From positions 1 to 50,359 of the forward strand of contig NZ_KI515779.1 in assembly GCF_000478175.1 (NCBI RefSeq): a stretch of 50,359 nt of DNA, read 5' to 3'. The DNA comes from Corynebacterium sp. KPL1814 (GTDB taxonomy: Bacteria > Actinomycetota > Actinomycetes > Mycobacteriales > Mycobacteriaceae). The notes under the pieces were generated by a model, which was not told the DNA's origin, did no database searches, and saw only the letters and a program-made list of their open reading frames with translations. Made by a program: the position numbers and the translations under genes. Shown here in pieces: positions 31,635 to 39,823 of the stretch (its first letter is position 1; each line of letters starts with the position of its first letter).

Positions 31635-32501
31635 TTAGCGCGCGGCAGAAGATCCTGCGGCAGAGCTTCCCGTTGCCGGGAGATCCGTGGGCTCCTGGTT
31701 GCCGGACTGTTGCGTAGGGGCAGGCTTCCCGGTTGCTGCCGGCTCGGCGTGTGATTTGTTTTTCGCCTGCGGTGCGCTAGAAGGCGCTCCCGCACCGGCA
31801 CCGTGTCCCTCTGTGGTGGCGTCAGGAGCCGCTGGGGTGCGCTGCGCGCTCCCCTTTGTATATGACTTTTGTGGAGTCTGCGTCGATGGCGGCTCCGGGG
31901 TTTCTGATCCGGCGGGTTCTACCGGTTTTCCGGACTCTCCACCCTGATCGCCTTGACCTGGCTTTTCTTCGCCTGGGGCAGGGGAGGGAGCAGATGAGCT
32001 TGGTGCTGGGGAGGACGGCGCTTGGTTATCCGGCTTGCTGGGGGTATCTGGGATTGCCTGCCTAGTGCCGGCGCCGTTACCACTCTGCGGAGCCTGGCCG
32101 CCCTGTGTGGACGGGGCGTTATTAGCGGAAGCGTCTGGAGAGTACACATTTCCGGGGCGGTACACCTTGGTAGGGCGGGTGGCCGCGTGGGGATGCGTGA
32201 CGGCATTGGGCGCCAAGTATGGGTCCGTCGTTTTCGGGTGCTGATGGTCTGATTCATCAGCGCCAGAATTGGACTTTGCTGGGGCGGAGTTTTCCGTCGA
32301 AGGCTTTTTATGTGTCGACGATGTCGTCGATTCTTCAGCGGAGGTATTTTTTGGTGCCACAGTAGAGGTCGGGGACTCATTCGCGGCATTGGAGTAATGG
32401 GCGCTCGGAGTGCTGATGCGCCACACGCCCACTCCCACGACGACGGCGGCGATAAGGCCGAGCACGATGAATACGTACACGCGGCGTGAATCTGGCTTCA
32501 T
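31635..32501 (-). CDS. Membrane-anchored Pro/Ser/Ala-rich protein with C-terminal LPATG
   Basis: 288-residue protein of unknown function. Residues 1-8 are cytoplasmic, then one hydrophobic helix (VYVFIVLGLIAAVVVGVGVW) with no clear signal-peptidase site, then about 255 extracytoplasmic residues of low complexity rich in Pro, Ser, Ala, Thr, Gln and Glu, with no domain. A short denser segment (YLAPNAVTHPHAATRPTKVYRPGNVYSP) occurs at about 95-125. Near the end stands DLPATGSSAAGSSAAR: a sortase-like LPxTG without the hydrophobic helix and positive tail needed for sorting. AAGGAGG precedes the ATG at ideal spacing, so it is a real gene. It may be a wall-spanning stalk. Confidence 0.6.
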   Translation of the reverse strand: MKPDSRRVYVFIVLGLIAAVVVGVGVWRISTPSAHYSNAANESPTSTVAPKNTSAEESTTSSTHKKPSTENSAPAKSNSGADESDHQHPKTTDPYLAPNAVTHPHAATRPTKVYRPGNVYSPDASANNAPSTQGGQAPQSGNGAGTRQAIPDTPSKPDNQAPSSPAPSSSAPSPAPGEEKPGQGDQGGESGKPVEPAGSETPEPPSTQTPQKSYTKGSAQRTPAAPDATTEGHGAGAGAPSSAPQAKNKSHAEPAATGKPAPTQQSGNQEPTDLPATGSSAAGSSAAR

Positions 32502-32714
32502 CGTGCCCTCCTTTCTTGGGTGTATAGGGTGGGTAACAAGTTGATAACGAGAGTATCATGCATTGGAATTCCCGCGACAGCCTGCAGATTCTGTGATATG
32601 TAAACAACACAGAGATAAGAAATCATATTCCTTATGCAATCCTTTTCATGCCCGATTTTTCTGCGCCGGAAAAGCGTGTATAAATGGCGCTAAACCCCGT
32701 CGAAGGAGTGAGAG
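32502..32714. promoter_or_regulatory. Divergent intergenic region
   Basis: 213 bases. Towards the Pro-rich gene, TATACA on the minus strand (about 32523) with CGTTAT 17 bases upstream may be a promoter. Towards DUF4259, TATAAA at about 32680 may be a -10. AT-rich in the middle; no operator recognised. Confidence 0.35.
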
Positions 32715-33068
32715 ATGAGCAGCTGGGACGAAGAGATTTTTAGCACCGATCTCAACGTGGATTTTCTAGATGAATTGGCAAACCTCGATGAAGAAGGGGT
32801 AATCCGCGCGGTACAAGATGCCTGCGAGGTAGCCCGCAGCAAGAACGATTTAACCGAAGAAGAACAACTCAACGCCCATGCTGCGGCCACGATCGCCGCC
32901 ATTTGGGCGGGTGCGCCGTTCAGCGCCAGCGAAACCGTCGAGGACTACCCCTATATTAGGGACTTGGTGGGAACCGTTGACGATACCTTGACCGAAAACG
33001 CCCTTGAGATCTTGGACACCGTCGAAGAAGACTACGACGTGGAACCGTTTATCGAGGCACTTTCTTAA
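32715..33068 (+). CDS. DUF4259 family protein
   Basis: 117-residue acidic soluble protein. The N-terminal SSWDEEIFSTDLNVDFLDELANLDEEGVIRAVQDACEVA and the middle LNAHAAATIAAIWAGAPFS match the DUF4259 pattern (W-D/G start, helix-rich, AAAxxIAA..G.P). No enzyme motif. AAGGAG precedes the ATG. 63 bases lie between its stop and tmk. Function unknown. Confidence 0.7.
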   Translation: MSSWDEEIFSTDLNVDFLDELANLDEEGVIRAVQDACEVARSKNDLTEEEQLNAHAAATIAAIWAGAPFSASETVEDYPYIRDLVGTVDDTLTENALEILDTVEEDYDVEPFIEALS

Positions 33069-33131
33069 AACCCACCTCCCTCGGTGCCGCAGGCGCCGCC
33101 TAGGAGCAGAAAGGATTCTGCATATCTCACC

Positions 33132-33746
33132 ATGCTCATAAGCATTGAAGGCATTGACGGCGCCGGAAAAAATACGCTTGCAAACGCCGTGCGGGACGTC
33201 CTCCACGTCCCAGTAAAAACCGTTTCCTTTCCGCGCTATGAGACCTCCATCCACGCGCAGCTTGCGCGCGAGGCGCTCTACGGGAACATGGGCGATCTAA
33301 CGGATTCGGCCTATGCCATGGCCACGCTCTTCGCCCTCGACCGCTTTGGGGTGAAAGAGGAATTGCTGGCGGCCAAGGAAACGCGCGAAGTAGTGATCTT
33401 GGACCGCTATGTGGCCTCCAACGCTGCCTATTCCGCGGCTCGGTTGAGCGACGATAGCCTCTTCCAGTGGGTCTATGACCTAGAATTTGGCACCTTGGGC
33501 CTGCCGCAAGCAGACCTGCAGGTGTATGTGGATACGGCGGTGGAGGTGGCATCGGCAAGAGCACAATCCCGGGCCGCCAGCGATTCCACCCGCGAGCGCG
33601 ACCACTATGAACGCGACGGGGGATTGCAGGAGCGCACCGCCGCCGCCTATCGGCGCTTAGTCGAATCTGGGTGGGGCGGGCGCTGGATCGCCACCGCCGA
33701 TGCGGATACTATTACGGCAGCGATAAATGACCTTGTAGGAGATTAA
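33132..33746 (+). CDS. tmk: Thymidylate kinase
   Basis: Phosphorylates dTMP to dTDP for DNA synthesis. 204 residues from ATG 33132 (MLISIEGIDGAGKNTLANAV); the frame stays open to 33084, but the family starts here. The P-loop reads GIDGAGKN, with Asn replacing the usual Ser/Thr as in actinobacterial enzymes. DRY-type motif VILDRYVASNAAYSAAR binds dTMP, and LQVYVDTAVEVASARAQSRAASDSTRERDHYERDG is the lid region. Three bases separate it from mtrA, which suggests co-transcription. Confidence 0.9.
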   Translation: MLISIEGIDGAGKNTLANAVRDVLHVPVKTVSFPRYETSIHAQLAREALYGNMGDLTDSAYAMATLFALDRFGVKEELLAAKETREVVILDRYVASNAAYSAARLSDDSLFQWVYDLEFGTLGLPQADLQVYVDTAVEVASARAQSRAASDSTRERDHYERDGGLQERTAAAYRRLVESGWGGRWIATADADTITAAINDLVGD

Positions 33747-33749
33747 AAC

Positions 33750-34442
33750 GTGGCGCCAACGATTTTGGTTGTGGATGATGATCCAGCGATCTCGGAAATG
33801 CTGACCATTGTCCTTGAATCTGAGGGACTCAATCCGGTCCCCGTCATGGATGGCAACGAGGCCGTTCCTGCCTTCCGCGAGCACGAACCGGATCTCATCC
33901 TTTTGGACCTCATGCTGCCGGGCATGAATGGTGTGGATATCTGCCGCACCATCCGGCGCGAATCCGCGGTGCCCATTGTCATGCTCACCGCCAAGACCGA
34001 TACCGTGGATGTGGTCTTAGGCCTTGAATCTGGCGCGGATGACTACATCACCAAGCCTTTTAAGCCGAAGGAGCTCATCGCCCGCATTCGGGCGCGCCTG
34101 CGCCGTACCGATTCCGCGGAGTCAGAAACCCTGGAGGTTGCCGATCTGGTCATCGACGTGCCGGAACACACGGTGCGCCGTACCGATGGCACCGAATTAA
34201 ACCTGACCCCGCTGGAGTTCGATCTCCTGCTGGAAATGGCGCGCCACCCAGGGCAGGTGCACACCCGCGAATCGCTGCTGGAATCCGTCTGGGGCTACCG
34301 CAATGCCTCCGATACTCGTTTGGTCAACGTGCACGTGCAGCGCCTGCGCGCCAAGATCGAACACGATCCGGAAGATCCGCAGATCGTGCTGACCGTGCGT
34401 GGCGTGGGGTATAAGACCGGCAAGGCCGGTGCCGGGGAGTAA
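33750..34442 (+). CDS. mtrA: Response regulator MtrA
   Basis: OmpR-family DNA-binding response regulator, 230 residues. The receiver domain has acidic residues VDDDPAISEM, phosphoacceptor Asp53 in LILLDLMLPG, and the conserved TAKTDT lysine. The winged-helix domain contains LTPLEFDLLLEMARHPGQVHTRESLLESVWGY and VNVHVQRLRAKIEHDP. MtrA controls cell-wall hydrolases and osmoprotectant transporter genes in C. glutamicum, so the opuC-type operon at 10654-14198 is a candidate target. GTG start with AGGAG upstream. Confidence 0.94.
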   Translation: MAPTILVVDDDPAISEMLTIVLESEGLNPVPVMDGNEAVPAFREHEPDLILLDLMLPGMNGVDICRTIRRESAVPIVMLTAKTDTVDVVLGLESGADDYITKPFKPKELIARIRARLRRTDSAESETLEVADLVIDVPEHTVRRTDGTELNLTPLEFDLLLEMARHPGQVHTRESLLESVWGYRNASDTRLVNVHVQRLRAKIEHDPEDPQIVLTVRGVGYKTGKAGAGE

Positions 34443-34466
34443 GGAATCATCAGAATTCTAGACCGC

Positions 34467-36371
34467 GTGCGGCGCATACGTGACGCCATAGTAGATACGC
34501 TGCGCACCTCATTGCAGGCGCGCGTTATCGGCATGATTGTGGTCGCCTCCTCAGTGGTCATGATCATCTTGGCCTACGCCTTAGTCTCCGTGCTGACCCA
34601 GCGGTTGGTATCCCAAAAAGAAGACGTGGCGCTGCAGGAACTCGAGCGCGCCCGCACGGCGGTGGAACAGCAAATCGATGCCACCAGCTCGGCCAATTCG
34701 GTGCAGGTGCGCATCAATTCCGCGCGCGCTTCTTTGGATCAGCTCTCTGCGCAACAAGGCGATGCGCAGGCCGTGTATGAACCCGTCATCGTGGTGGAAA
34801 ACCAGGATGGATCCATCACCACCTCGCCGGAGGATTTCCCGGTACCGGAACAAATGCGAGAGATGGTGGGCCAGGACCAGATTGCGCAGCAGTATTATCC
34901 GGTCCCGCGCGGAAATGGCGATTACTATAACGCGCTCATGGTGGGTACGCCTACCGATGCAGAGATTCCGAATTTGCAGGTCTACTTGGCCCTTTCTATG
35001 GAATCGGAAGAATCCACGATGGCGCTGATGCGCGGTCTGCTTTCTGCCGCCGGCGTCGTGGTCGTGGTCTTGCTGGTGGGCATTGCCTGGTTGGCCACCC
35101 AGCAGGTCATTACCCCGATTAAGTCTGCGTCCCGCATTGCCCAGCGCCTGGCCGCCGGCCACCTCAAGGAGTGCATGGCGGTGGACCGAGACGATGAGAT
35201 GGGCCGCCTTGCCGCCTCCTTTAATAATATGGCGGATAAATTGTCCTCCCAGATTGCGCAGTTGGAGGAATACGGCGATTTGCAGCGGCAATTTACTTCC
35301 GATGTCTCGCATGAGCTGCGCACCCCCATTACCACCGTGCGCATGGCCGCAGACCTCATCGAATCCGAGGCCGATAGCCTGCCCGCGGGCGCGCAGCGCG
35401 CCTCCAAGCTCATGTCCAGGGAACTAGATCGCTTCGAGGAGCTGCTCGCGGATCTGCTAGAGATTTCCCGCCACGATGCCGGCGTGGCGGACCTATCTAC
35501 CACGGCCATTGACCTGCGATCCTGCGTGGATGCTGCGTACCGCCAGGTTGAGCACCTGGCACAGAAGCTCGACGTAGAAGTGGTTCGCAATATGCCGGAC
35601 GAGCGAATTACCATCCAAGCCGATTCGCGCCGCATCGAGCGCATCCTGCGCAACCTCTTGGCCAATGCCATCGATCACTCCGAGGGCAAACCCGTGGTGA
35701 TCGATATCGCCACCACGGACAAGGCTGTGGGCGTGGCCGTCACGGATCACGGTGTGGGCCTCAAACCCGGGCAAGAAGAGCTAGTATTCAACCGTTTCTG
35801 GCGCGCGGATTCTTCCCGCAAGCGCCACTCCGGCGGCACCGGGCTAGGCCTTGCCATTGCCCGCGAGGATGCGGCCCTGCACGGCGGTACGCTCGACGTC
35901 TTTGGCGTGTTCGGCTTCGGTTCCCGCTTCCGCCTCATCATCCCGCGCGAGCCGAATGCCGAGATTGGTGAAGAGCCCATCTCCCGCGAGATTCCAGGCG
36001 CTCCAGGAACGGGTTCTGACTCTGCGCACGCTGCGCTTACCGATGCCCCTGCTTCCTCCGACTCCAGCGGCGCAGCTGGCGCCGCGAATGCTGGCACTGC
36101 GGATACTAGTACCGAGGATGCTGAGGAAGCGGAAGCTGATGCAGCGGAGGATGGTGCAGCAGAAGATAGGGGCGAGGCGTCCGCCGGTGGGACATCGCCA
36201 AGCAATAGCTCAGTGGTAGGCCGCGGAATTGGTATCGACGATGACTCCGCCGACGCAGCCGAGGCCGATGGCGATGGCATCCTGTGGCCCTCCGAACGCG
36301 AGCGCAACCGAGGGGCCGCGTCGCCAGAGAGGCGCTCCTATAAGGCGCCGGATTTTAAGGGGGATAAATAA
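34467..36371 (+). CDS. mtrB: Sensor histidine kinase MtrB with long C-terminal tail
   Basis: 634 residues. Two membrane helices (about 20-42 and 190-212) bracket an extracytoplasmic sensor domain, then HAMP (QQVITPIKSASRIAQRLAAG), HisKA with the phospho-His in SHELRTPITTVRM, and HATPase_c with NLLANAIDHS, DHGVGLKP and GGTGLGLAIA. From about residue 495 to the end runs a 140-residue disordered Ala/Asp/Glu/Ser-rich tail ending in a short basic piece (RERNRGAASPERRSYKAP). The GTG at 34467 has no well-spaced ribosome-binding site: AAGGA lies 21 bases upstream, so the true start is uncertain. Overlaps lpqB by one base (TAATG). Confidence 0.9.
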   Translation: MRRIRDAIVDTLRTSLQARVIGMIVVASSVVMIILAYALVSVLTQRLVSQKEDVALQELERARTAVEQQIDATSSANSVQVRINSARASLDQLSAQQGDAQAVYEPVIVVENQDGSITTSPEDFPVPEQMREMVGQDQIAQQYYPVPRGNGDYYNALMVGTPTDAEIPNLQVYLALSMESEESTMALMRGLLSAAGVVVVVLLVGIAWLATQQVITPIKSASRIAQRLAAGHLKECMAVDRDDEMGRLAASFNNMADKLSSQIAQLEEYGDLQRQFTSDVSHELRTPITTVRMAADLIESEADSLPAGAQRASKLMSRELDRFEELLADLLEISRHDAGVADLSTTAIDLRSCVDAAYRQVEHLAQKLDVEVVRNMPDERITIQADSRRIERILRNLLANAIDHSEGKPVVIDIATTDKAVGVAVTDHGVGLKPGQEELVFNRFWRADSSRKRHSGGTGLGLAIAREDAALHGGTLDVFGVFGFGSRFRLIIPREPNAEIGEEPISREIPGAPGTGSDSAHAALTDAPASSDSSGAAGAANAGTADTSTEDAEEAEADAAEDGAAEDRGEASAGGTSPSNSSVVGRGIGIDDDSADAAEADGDGILWPSERERNRGAASPERRSYKAPDFKGDK

Positions 36372-38116
36372 TGAATTCGGTCGTACCTAACGGATTGTGG
36401 CGGCGGAGCACCGCAGTGGGCGCGGTGGCGGCGCTGTGCTTTGTCACAGCCTGTTCAACCTTGCCGCACGATACGAGCCCCCAAGTCGTAGGCACTTACC
36501 ACAAACAGGCCGATGGCCCGGAAGAGGTTATTACCCCAGAGGTGGGGGCGGACCCGGACCTTACCCTGCGCGATTTTTACCGCGCTGCGGCCGTTCCAAC
36601 CAATGATCACGATGCAGCCCGTGGATTCCTCACGGATTCCGCCCGCGGGGCCTGGGATTCCTCGGGTGATGTCATGGTGGTCGATAGTCTGGATATCGTG
36701 ACCGCGCCCGATAAGAAACAAGATCCAGCGGAGGACGTGCGCTCATTTAATGTGCGGGGCACCATCATCGGACGGCTCAAATCCGGTGGGGCTTATGTAC
36801 CGGAAAATGAAGGCTACGAAGCTACCATCGATATGAAAATGGTGGATGACCAGTGGCTTATTGATGGGTTGCCGGCCGGATTGGTGATTGAGCGCAATGA
36901 GCTGCGCAATCATTACACCCCGCAGTCGCTCTATTTTTATAAACAAACCGATGATGTCCTCGTCCCGGATCGCCGGTGGCTCTATAAAGGCAGCGAAGAA
37001 TCCGAATCCACGCTGATTACCCTTTTGATGGAAGGCCCATCCAGTAGCATCGCCCCGGCTACCCGCCGAGCAGCGGATGAACAGGTCACCTTTGCTGGCT
37101 ACGACACTGAAAACGGATACCAGTTCGAGGGTCTGTCAGATTTGGATGAAAATGACCGCACCCGCTTTGCCGCGCAATTGGTCTGGACGCTTTCCGATGC
37201 CGGGCATATTGGCCCCTTCAAGGTCAAGGCCGATGGCAGCAATCTGGTAGAAGGCATGGATACCGTCAGCGTGGATGATTTTGCTGACTATAACCCCAAG
37301 GTCAATAGTAATTCCCTGTCCACGCTGTACGCCTTGAACGAGGGCAACGTGCTGGAAGTCGATAGTGGGGTAGCCGAGCCTATCAAGGGGGCCTTGGGCT
37401 CGAGCGGCAATGTGCAGTCAGTCGATGTCACCGAATCCGGCATGATTGCAGCGGTCAGCCGGAAGCCTAGTGGCGATTTTAAGCTGCAGATGGGCGAAAT
37501 CGGATCCGCCATGCAGGACTCGGTCGACGGCAAGACGCTGGCGCGGCCCACCTTTGAATTTAATGGGCAAGCCGCCTGGACGGTGGTAGATGGTGACCGC
37601 ATCGTACGCGTCGTGCGTTCCAAGACCACCGGGCGGATTTCAGAATCCGAGGTCGATGCGCGCAGCATCGACGAGATTGAGGGTGAGATCTCCGTTATCC
37701 GCCTCTCCCATAGCGGCGCACGCGCGGCGATGATCATTGATGGCCACGTTTACATCGCCGCGGTGGCCCAATCCAGCAGCGGCGAGAAGCGCATCGTCAA
37801 TGCCCGCGAGGTGGGCCCAGAGGTTTCCGGATCGGCATTATCGCTGGATTGGAATAACGATGGCTCGCTCATCGTCGGTACGTCGTCTGGGCAGTCGCCG
37901 GTATGGCGCATCGAGCAGGATGGCTCTTCGGCCTCTACTATGCCGACGGGTAATATCACCGCCCCGGTAGTCGCGGTGGCGACCTCGCCATCGAAGCTAT
38001 ATATAACGGATTCCCATGCCATGTTGGAGCTTCCCGCCACGGTGGTAGATGAGGTGAACTGGCGCGAGGTGCCTGGCCTGCAGGGTCGGCGTTCTTCGCC
38101 TATCGTGTCCGATTAG
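36371..38116 (+). CDS. lpqB: Lipoprotein LpqB
   Basis: Extracytoplasmic lipoprotein that acts with MtrAB, modulating MtrB signalling. 581 residues. Signal peptide with lipobox VTAC (Cys28). Then a GerMN-like domain in the first half (LTLRDFYRAAAVPTNDHDAARGFLT, ITLLMEGPSSSIAPATRRA) and a C-terminal beta-propeller-like domain with short repeats (NVQSVDVTESGMIAAVSRKPSG, GSALSLDWNNDGSLIVGTSS). The ATG shares its A with the mtrB stop, so translation is coupled. Confidence 0.92.
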   Translation: MNSVVPNGLWRRSTAVGAVAALCFVTACSTLPHDTSPQVVGTYHKQADGPEEVITPEVGADPDLTLRDFYRAAAVPTNDHDAARGFLTDSARGAWDSSGDVMVVDSLDIVTAPDKKQDPAEDVRSFNVRGTIIGRLKSGGAYVPENEGYEATIDMKMVDDQWLIDGLPAGLVIERNELRNHYTPQSLYFYKQTDDVLVPDRRWLYKGSEESESTLITLLMEGPSSSIAPATRRAADEQVTFAGYDTENGYQFEGLSDLDENDRTRFAAQLVWTLSDAGHIGPFKVKADGSNLVEGMDTVSVDDFADYNPKVNSNSLSTLYALNEGNVLEVDSGVAEPIKGALGSSGNVQSVDVTESGMIAAVSRKPSGDFKLQMGEIGSAMQDSVDGKTLARPTFEFNGQAAWTVVDGDRIVRVVRSKTTGRISESEVDARSIDEIEGEISVIRLSHSGARAAMIIDGHVYIAAVAQSSSGEKRIVNAREVGPEVSGSALSLDWNNDGSLIVGTSSGQSPVWRIEQDGSSASTMPTGNITAPVVAVATSPSKLYITDSHAMLELPATVVDEVNWREVPGLQGRRSSPIVSD

Positions 38117-38175
38117 AAGGCGGTCGCGCTCTAGGCACCGCCGCAAAGGCCTTTCGGGGGAAGGGGTGGCGCTCA

Positions 38176-38805
38176 GTGAGCGTGCGAGAACTGATATTTC
38201 CGCGTGCGTGTGCGGGGTGCCGCGCGCCCGGACATGTCTTGTGTGCGCAGTGCCGGGAGCACCTGCGCCAGGCTCCTTACCTGGTAAGCCGCCCGCGGCT
38301 TTTGGGAGCACCGGTATTTGCCTTAGGGCCCTATTCCGATATTCGCCGCAATATCATCATCAGCATGAAAGAACAGGGCAATAGGGGGGTGCGCGATCAT
38401 ATCGGTGCGGTGGTGGCCGCAGGCGTGGCGCACTTGGCTGCCCGCGGCGAGATTCCCCGCGAGCTGTGCCTAGTGCCGGCACCTACTCGTCGCCGCTCAG
38501 CGCGCATGCGCGGCGGCGATCCCGTGACGGCCATGTGCCAGGGTGCGGCGCGCCGGCAACGGTCCCTGCAGGTGAGCGAGGCGCTTAGCATGGGCGCGGA
38601 TACGGCGGATCAATCCGAGCTCAATGCGCAGGATAGATGGGCGAACCTGCAGGGGCGAGTGGGGGTTAGCGCCCCAGTGAGCGGTGAGCCGGCGCTGCTT
38701 GTCGATGACGTTATAACCACCGGCGCCACCCTCGCGGCCAGTATGGCGGCCCTGCACGCCGCCGGCGCCACGGTGTACGGGGCGTTGGCCTTCGCGGATG
38801 CTTAA
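38176..38805 (+). CDS. comF: ComF-family phosphoribosyltransferase-like protein
   Basis: 209-residue ComFC-like protein. N-terminal zinc-finger-like Cys cluster (CAGCRAPGHVLCAQC), middle YSDIRRNIIISMKEQGNRGVRDHIG, and the C-terminal PRPP-binding loop LLVDDVITTGATLAA of type I phosphoribosyltransferases. In naturally competent bacteria ComFC helps take up DNA; in corynebacteria the role is unproven. GTG at 38176 preceded by GGGGAAGGGG. It follows lpqB by 59 bases. Confidence 0.85.
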   Translation: MSVRELIFPRACAGCRAPGHVLCAQCREHLRQAPYLVSRPRLLGAPVFALGPYSDIRRNIIISMKEQGNRGVRDHIGAVVAAGVAHLAARGEIPRELCLVPAPTRRRSARMRGGDPVTAMCQGAARRQRSLQVSEALSMGADTADQSELNAQDRWANLQGRVGVSAPVSGEPALLVDDVITTGATLAASMAALHAAGATVYGALAFADA

Positions 38806-38864
38806 GGTACATCACAAAGTGGGGTGTACGGTGTTACCCCCTAATGCCATCAGGTCATAACCAC

Positions 38865-38904
38865 TGGTATTATTAAAGGTGTCACAGAGGAACAGTTACT
38901 GTGA
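38865..38904 (+). promoter_or_regulatory. hpf promoter with downstream inverted repeat
   Basis: Extended -10 TGGTATTAT (38865-38873). A perfect 6-bp inverted repeat TCACAG (38882-38887) / CTGTGA (38899-38904) spans the expected start of transcription, so it could be a 5' stem-loop or an operator. Confidence 0.5.
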
Positions 38905-38941
38905 TTGTTTCTAGTCCCCACTACCAAAGGGAGGCATCTCA

Positions 38942-39586
38942 ATGTCCCAGCCAAATAATGCTCAGGTAACGATTACGGGCCGTAACGTTGAAGTACCGGA
39001 ACACTTCCAAGAGCGCGTCAACGAAAAGCTGGCAAAGATTGAACGCCTTGATCCCACATTGACCTTCTTCCACGTGGAGTTGCAGCACGAGCCAAACCCA
39101 CGCCGCGAAGCAGAGTCCGACCGCATCCAGATCACTGCGACCGGTAAGGGTCACATCGCCCGCGCAGAGGCTAAGGAAGACTCTTTCTACGCAGCGCTGG
39201 AAACCGCGATGGGGAAGATGGAACGCTCCCTGCGCAAGGTGAAGGTGCGCCGTGAATACGTCAAGGGCGGCCACCGCGCACAGAAGGGCACCGGCGAAAT
39301 CGCCGCAGAGATGGTTGCGGAGGCAGAAGCACAACGCGCCAAGGAAGAGCGCCTGGTCGATCCTTATGCTGAGACCGTCGAGGATGTTCGCCCCGGCCAG
39401 ATCGTGCGCACCAAGGAGCACCCGGCCACCCCGATGAGCGTGGATGATGCCCTGAGCGAAATGGAGCTGGTTGGCCACGATTTCTTCCTCTTTGTTAATG
39501 AGGAAAACAATAAACCATCTGTGGTTTACCGCCGCCACGCTTTCGACTACGGCATCATCTCCTTGTCTGAGGATGCAGAGGGCTAG
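38942..39586 (+). CDS. hpf: Ribosome hibernation promoting factor, long form
   Basis: Binds the 30S decoding region and dimerises ribosomes in stationary phase. 214 residues: N-terminal S30AE domain (VTITGRNVEVPEHFQERVNEKLAKIERLD, FHVELQHEPNPRREAESDRIQITATGKGHIARAEA) and C-terminal dimerisation domain (GQIVRTKEHPATPMSVDDALSEMELVGHDFFLFVNEENNKPSVVYRR). Strong ribosome-binding site AAGGGAGG. Monocistronic, with its own extended -10 promoter. Confidence 0.93.
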   Translation: MSQPNNAQVTITGRNVEVPEHFQERVNEKLAKIERLDPTLTFFHVELQHEPNPRREAESDRIQITATGKGHIARAEAKEDSFYAALETAMGKMERSLRKVKVRREYVKGGHRAQKGTGEIAAEMVAEAEAQRAKEERLVDPYAETVEDVRPGQIVRTKEHPATPMSVDDALSEMELVGHDFFLFVNEENNKPSVVYRRHAFDYGIISLSEDAEG

Positions 39587-39609
39587 AACCTCCAGCGCCC
39601 GCCTAGAGC

Positions 39610-39675
39610 GCTAAACCACTTCTCCCTCCTTCCTGCCTATCGGGCTATTGCTCGATGAGGTGGGGAAGGGGGGAT
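39610..39675 (+). terminator. Imperfect terminator-like hairpin after hpf
   Basis: A long imperfect stem pairs CTCCCTCCTTCCTGCCTATCG with CGATGAGGTGGGGAAGGGGG (about 39622-39670), followed by ATTTG. The T-run is poor. Confidence 0.4.
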
Positions 39676-39749
39676 TTGTCATGCTGTGAGCTATCCGTTT
39701 TCTTAGTGTCCTTAGTGTGAAATCACTATCGTTTAAGGGCGGGTAGAAC

Positions 39750-39777
39750 GCGACAAGGGCAGTGGCGTGAGTACAAT
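39750..39777 (+). promoter_or_regulatory. secA promoter
   Basis: -10 TACAAT (39772-39777) with GCGACA 16 bases upstream (39750-39755; four of six match TTGACA). Leader of about 40 nt to the GTG. Confidence 0.5.
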
Positions 39778-39823
39778 TGCGGGAAGTTAACGAATGTGTC
39801 GCGATAAGAAGGACTAACGAATA

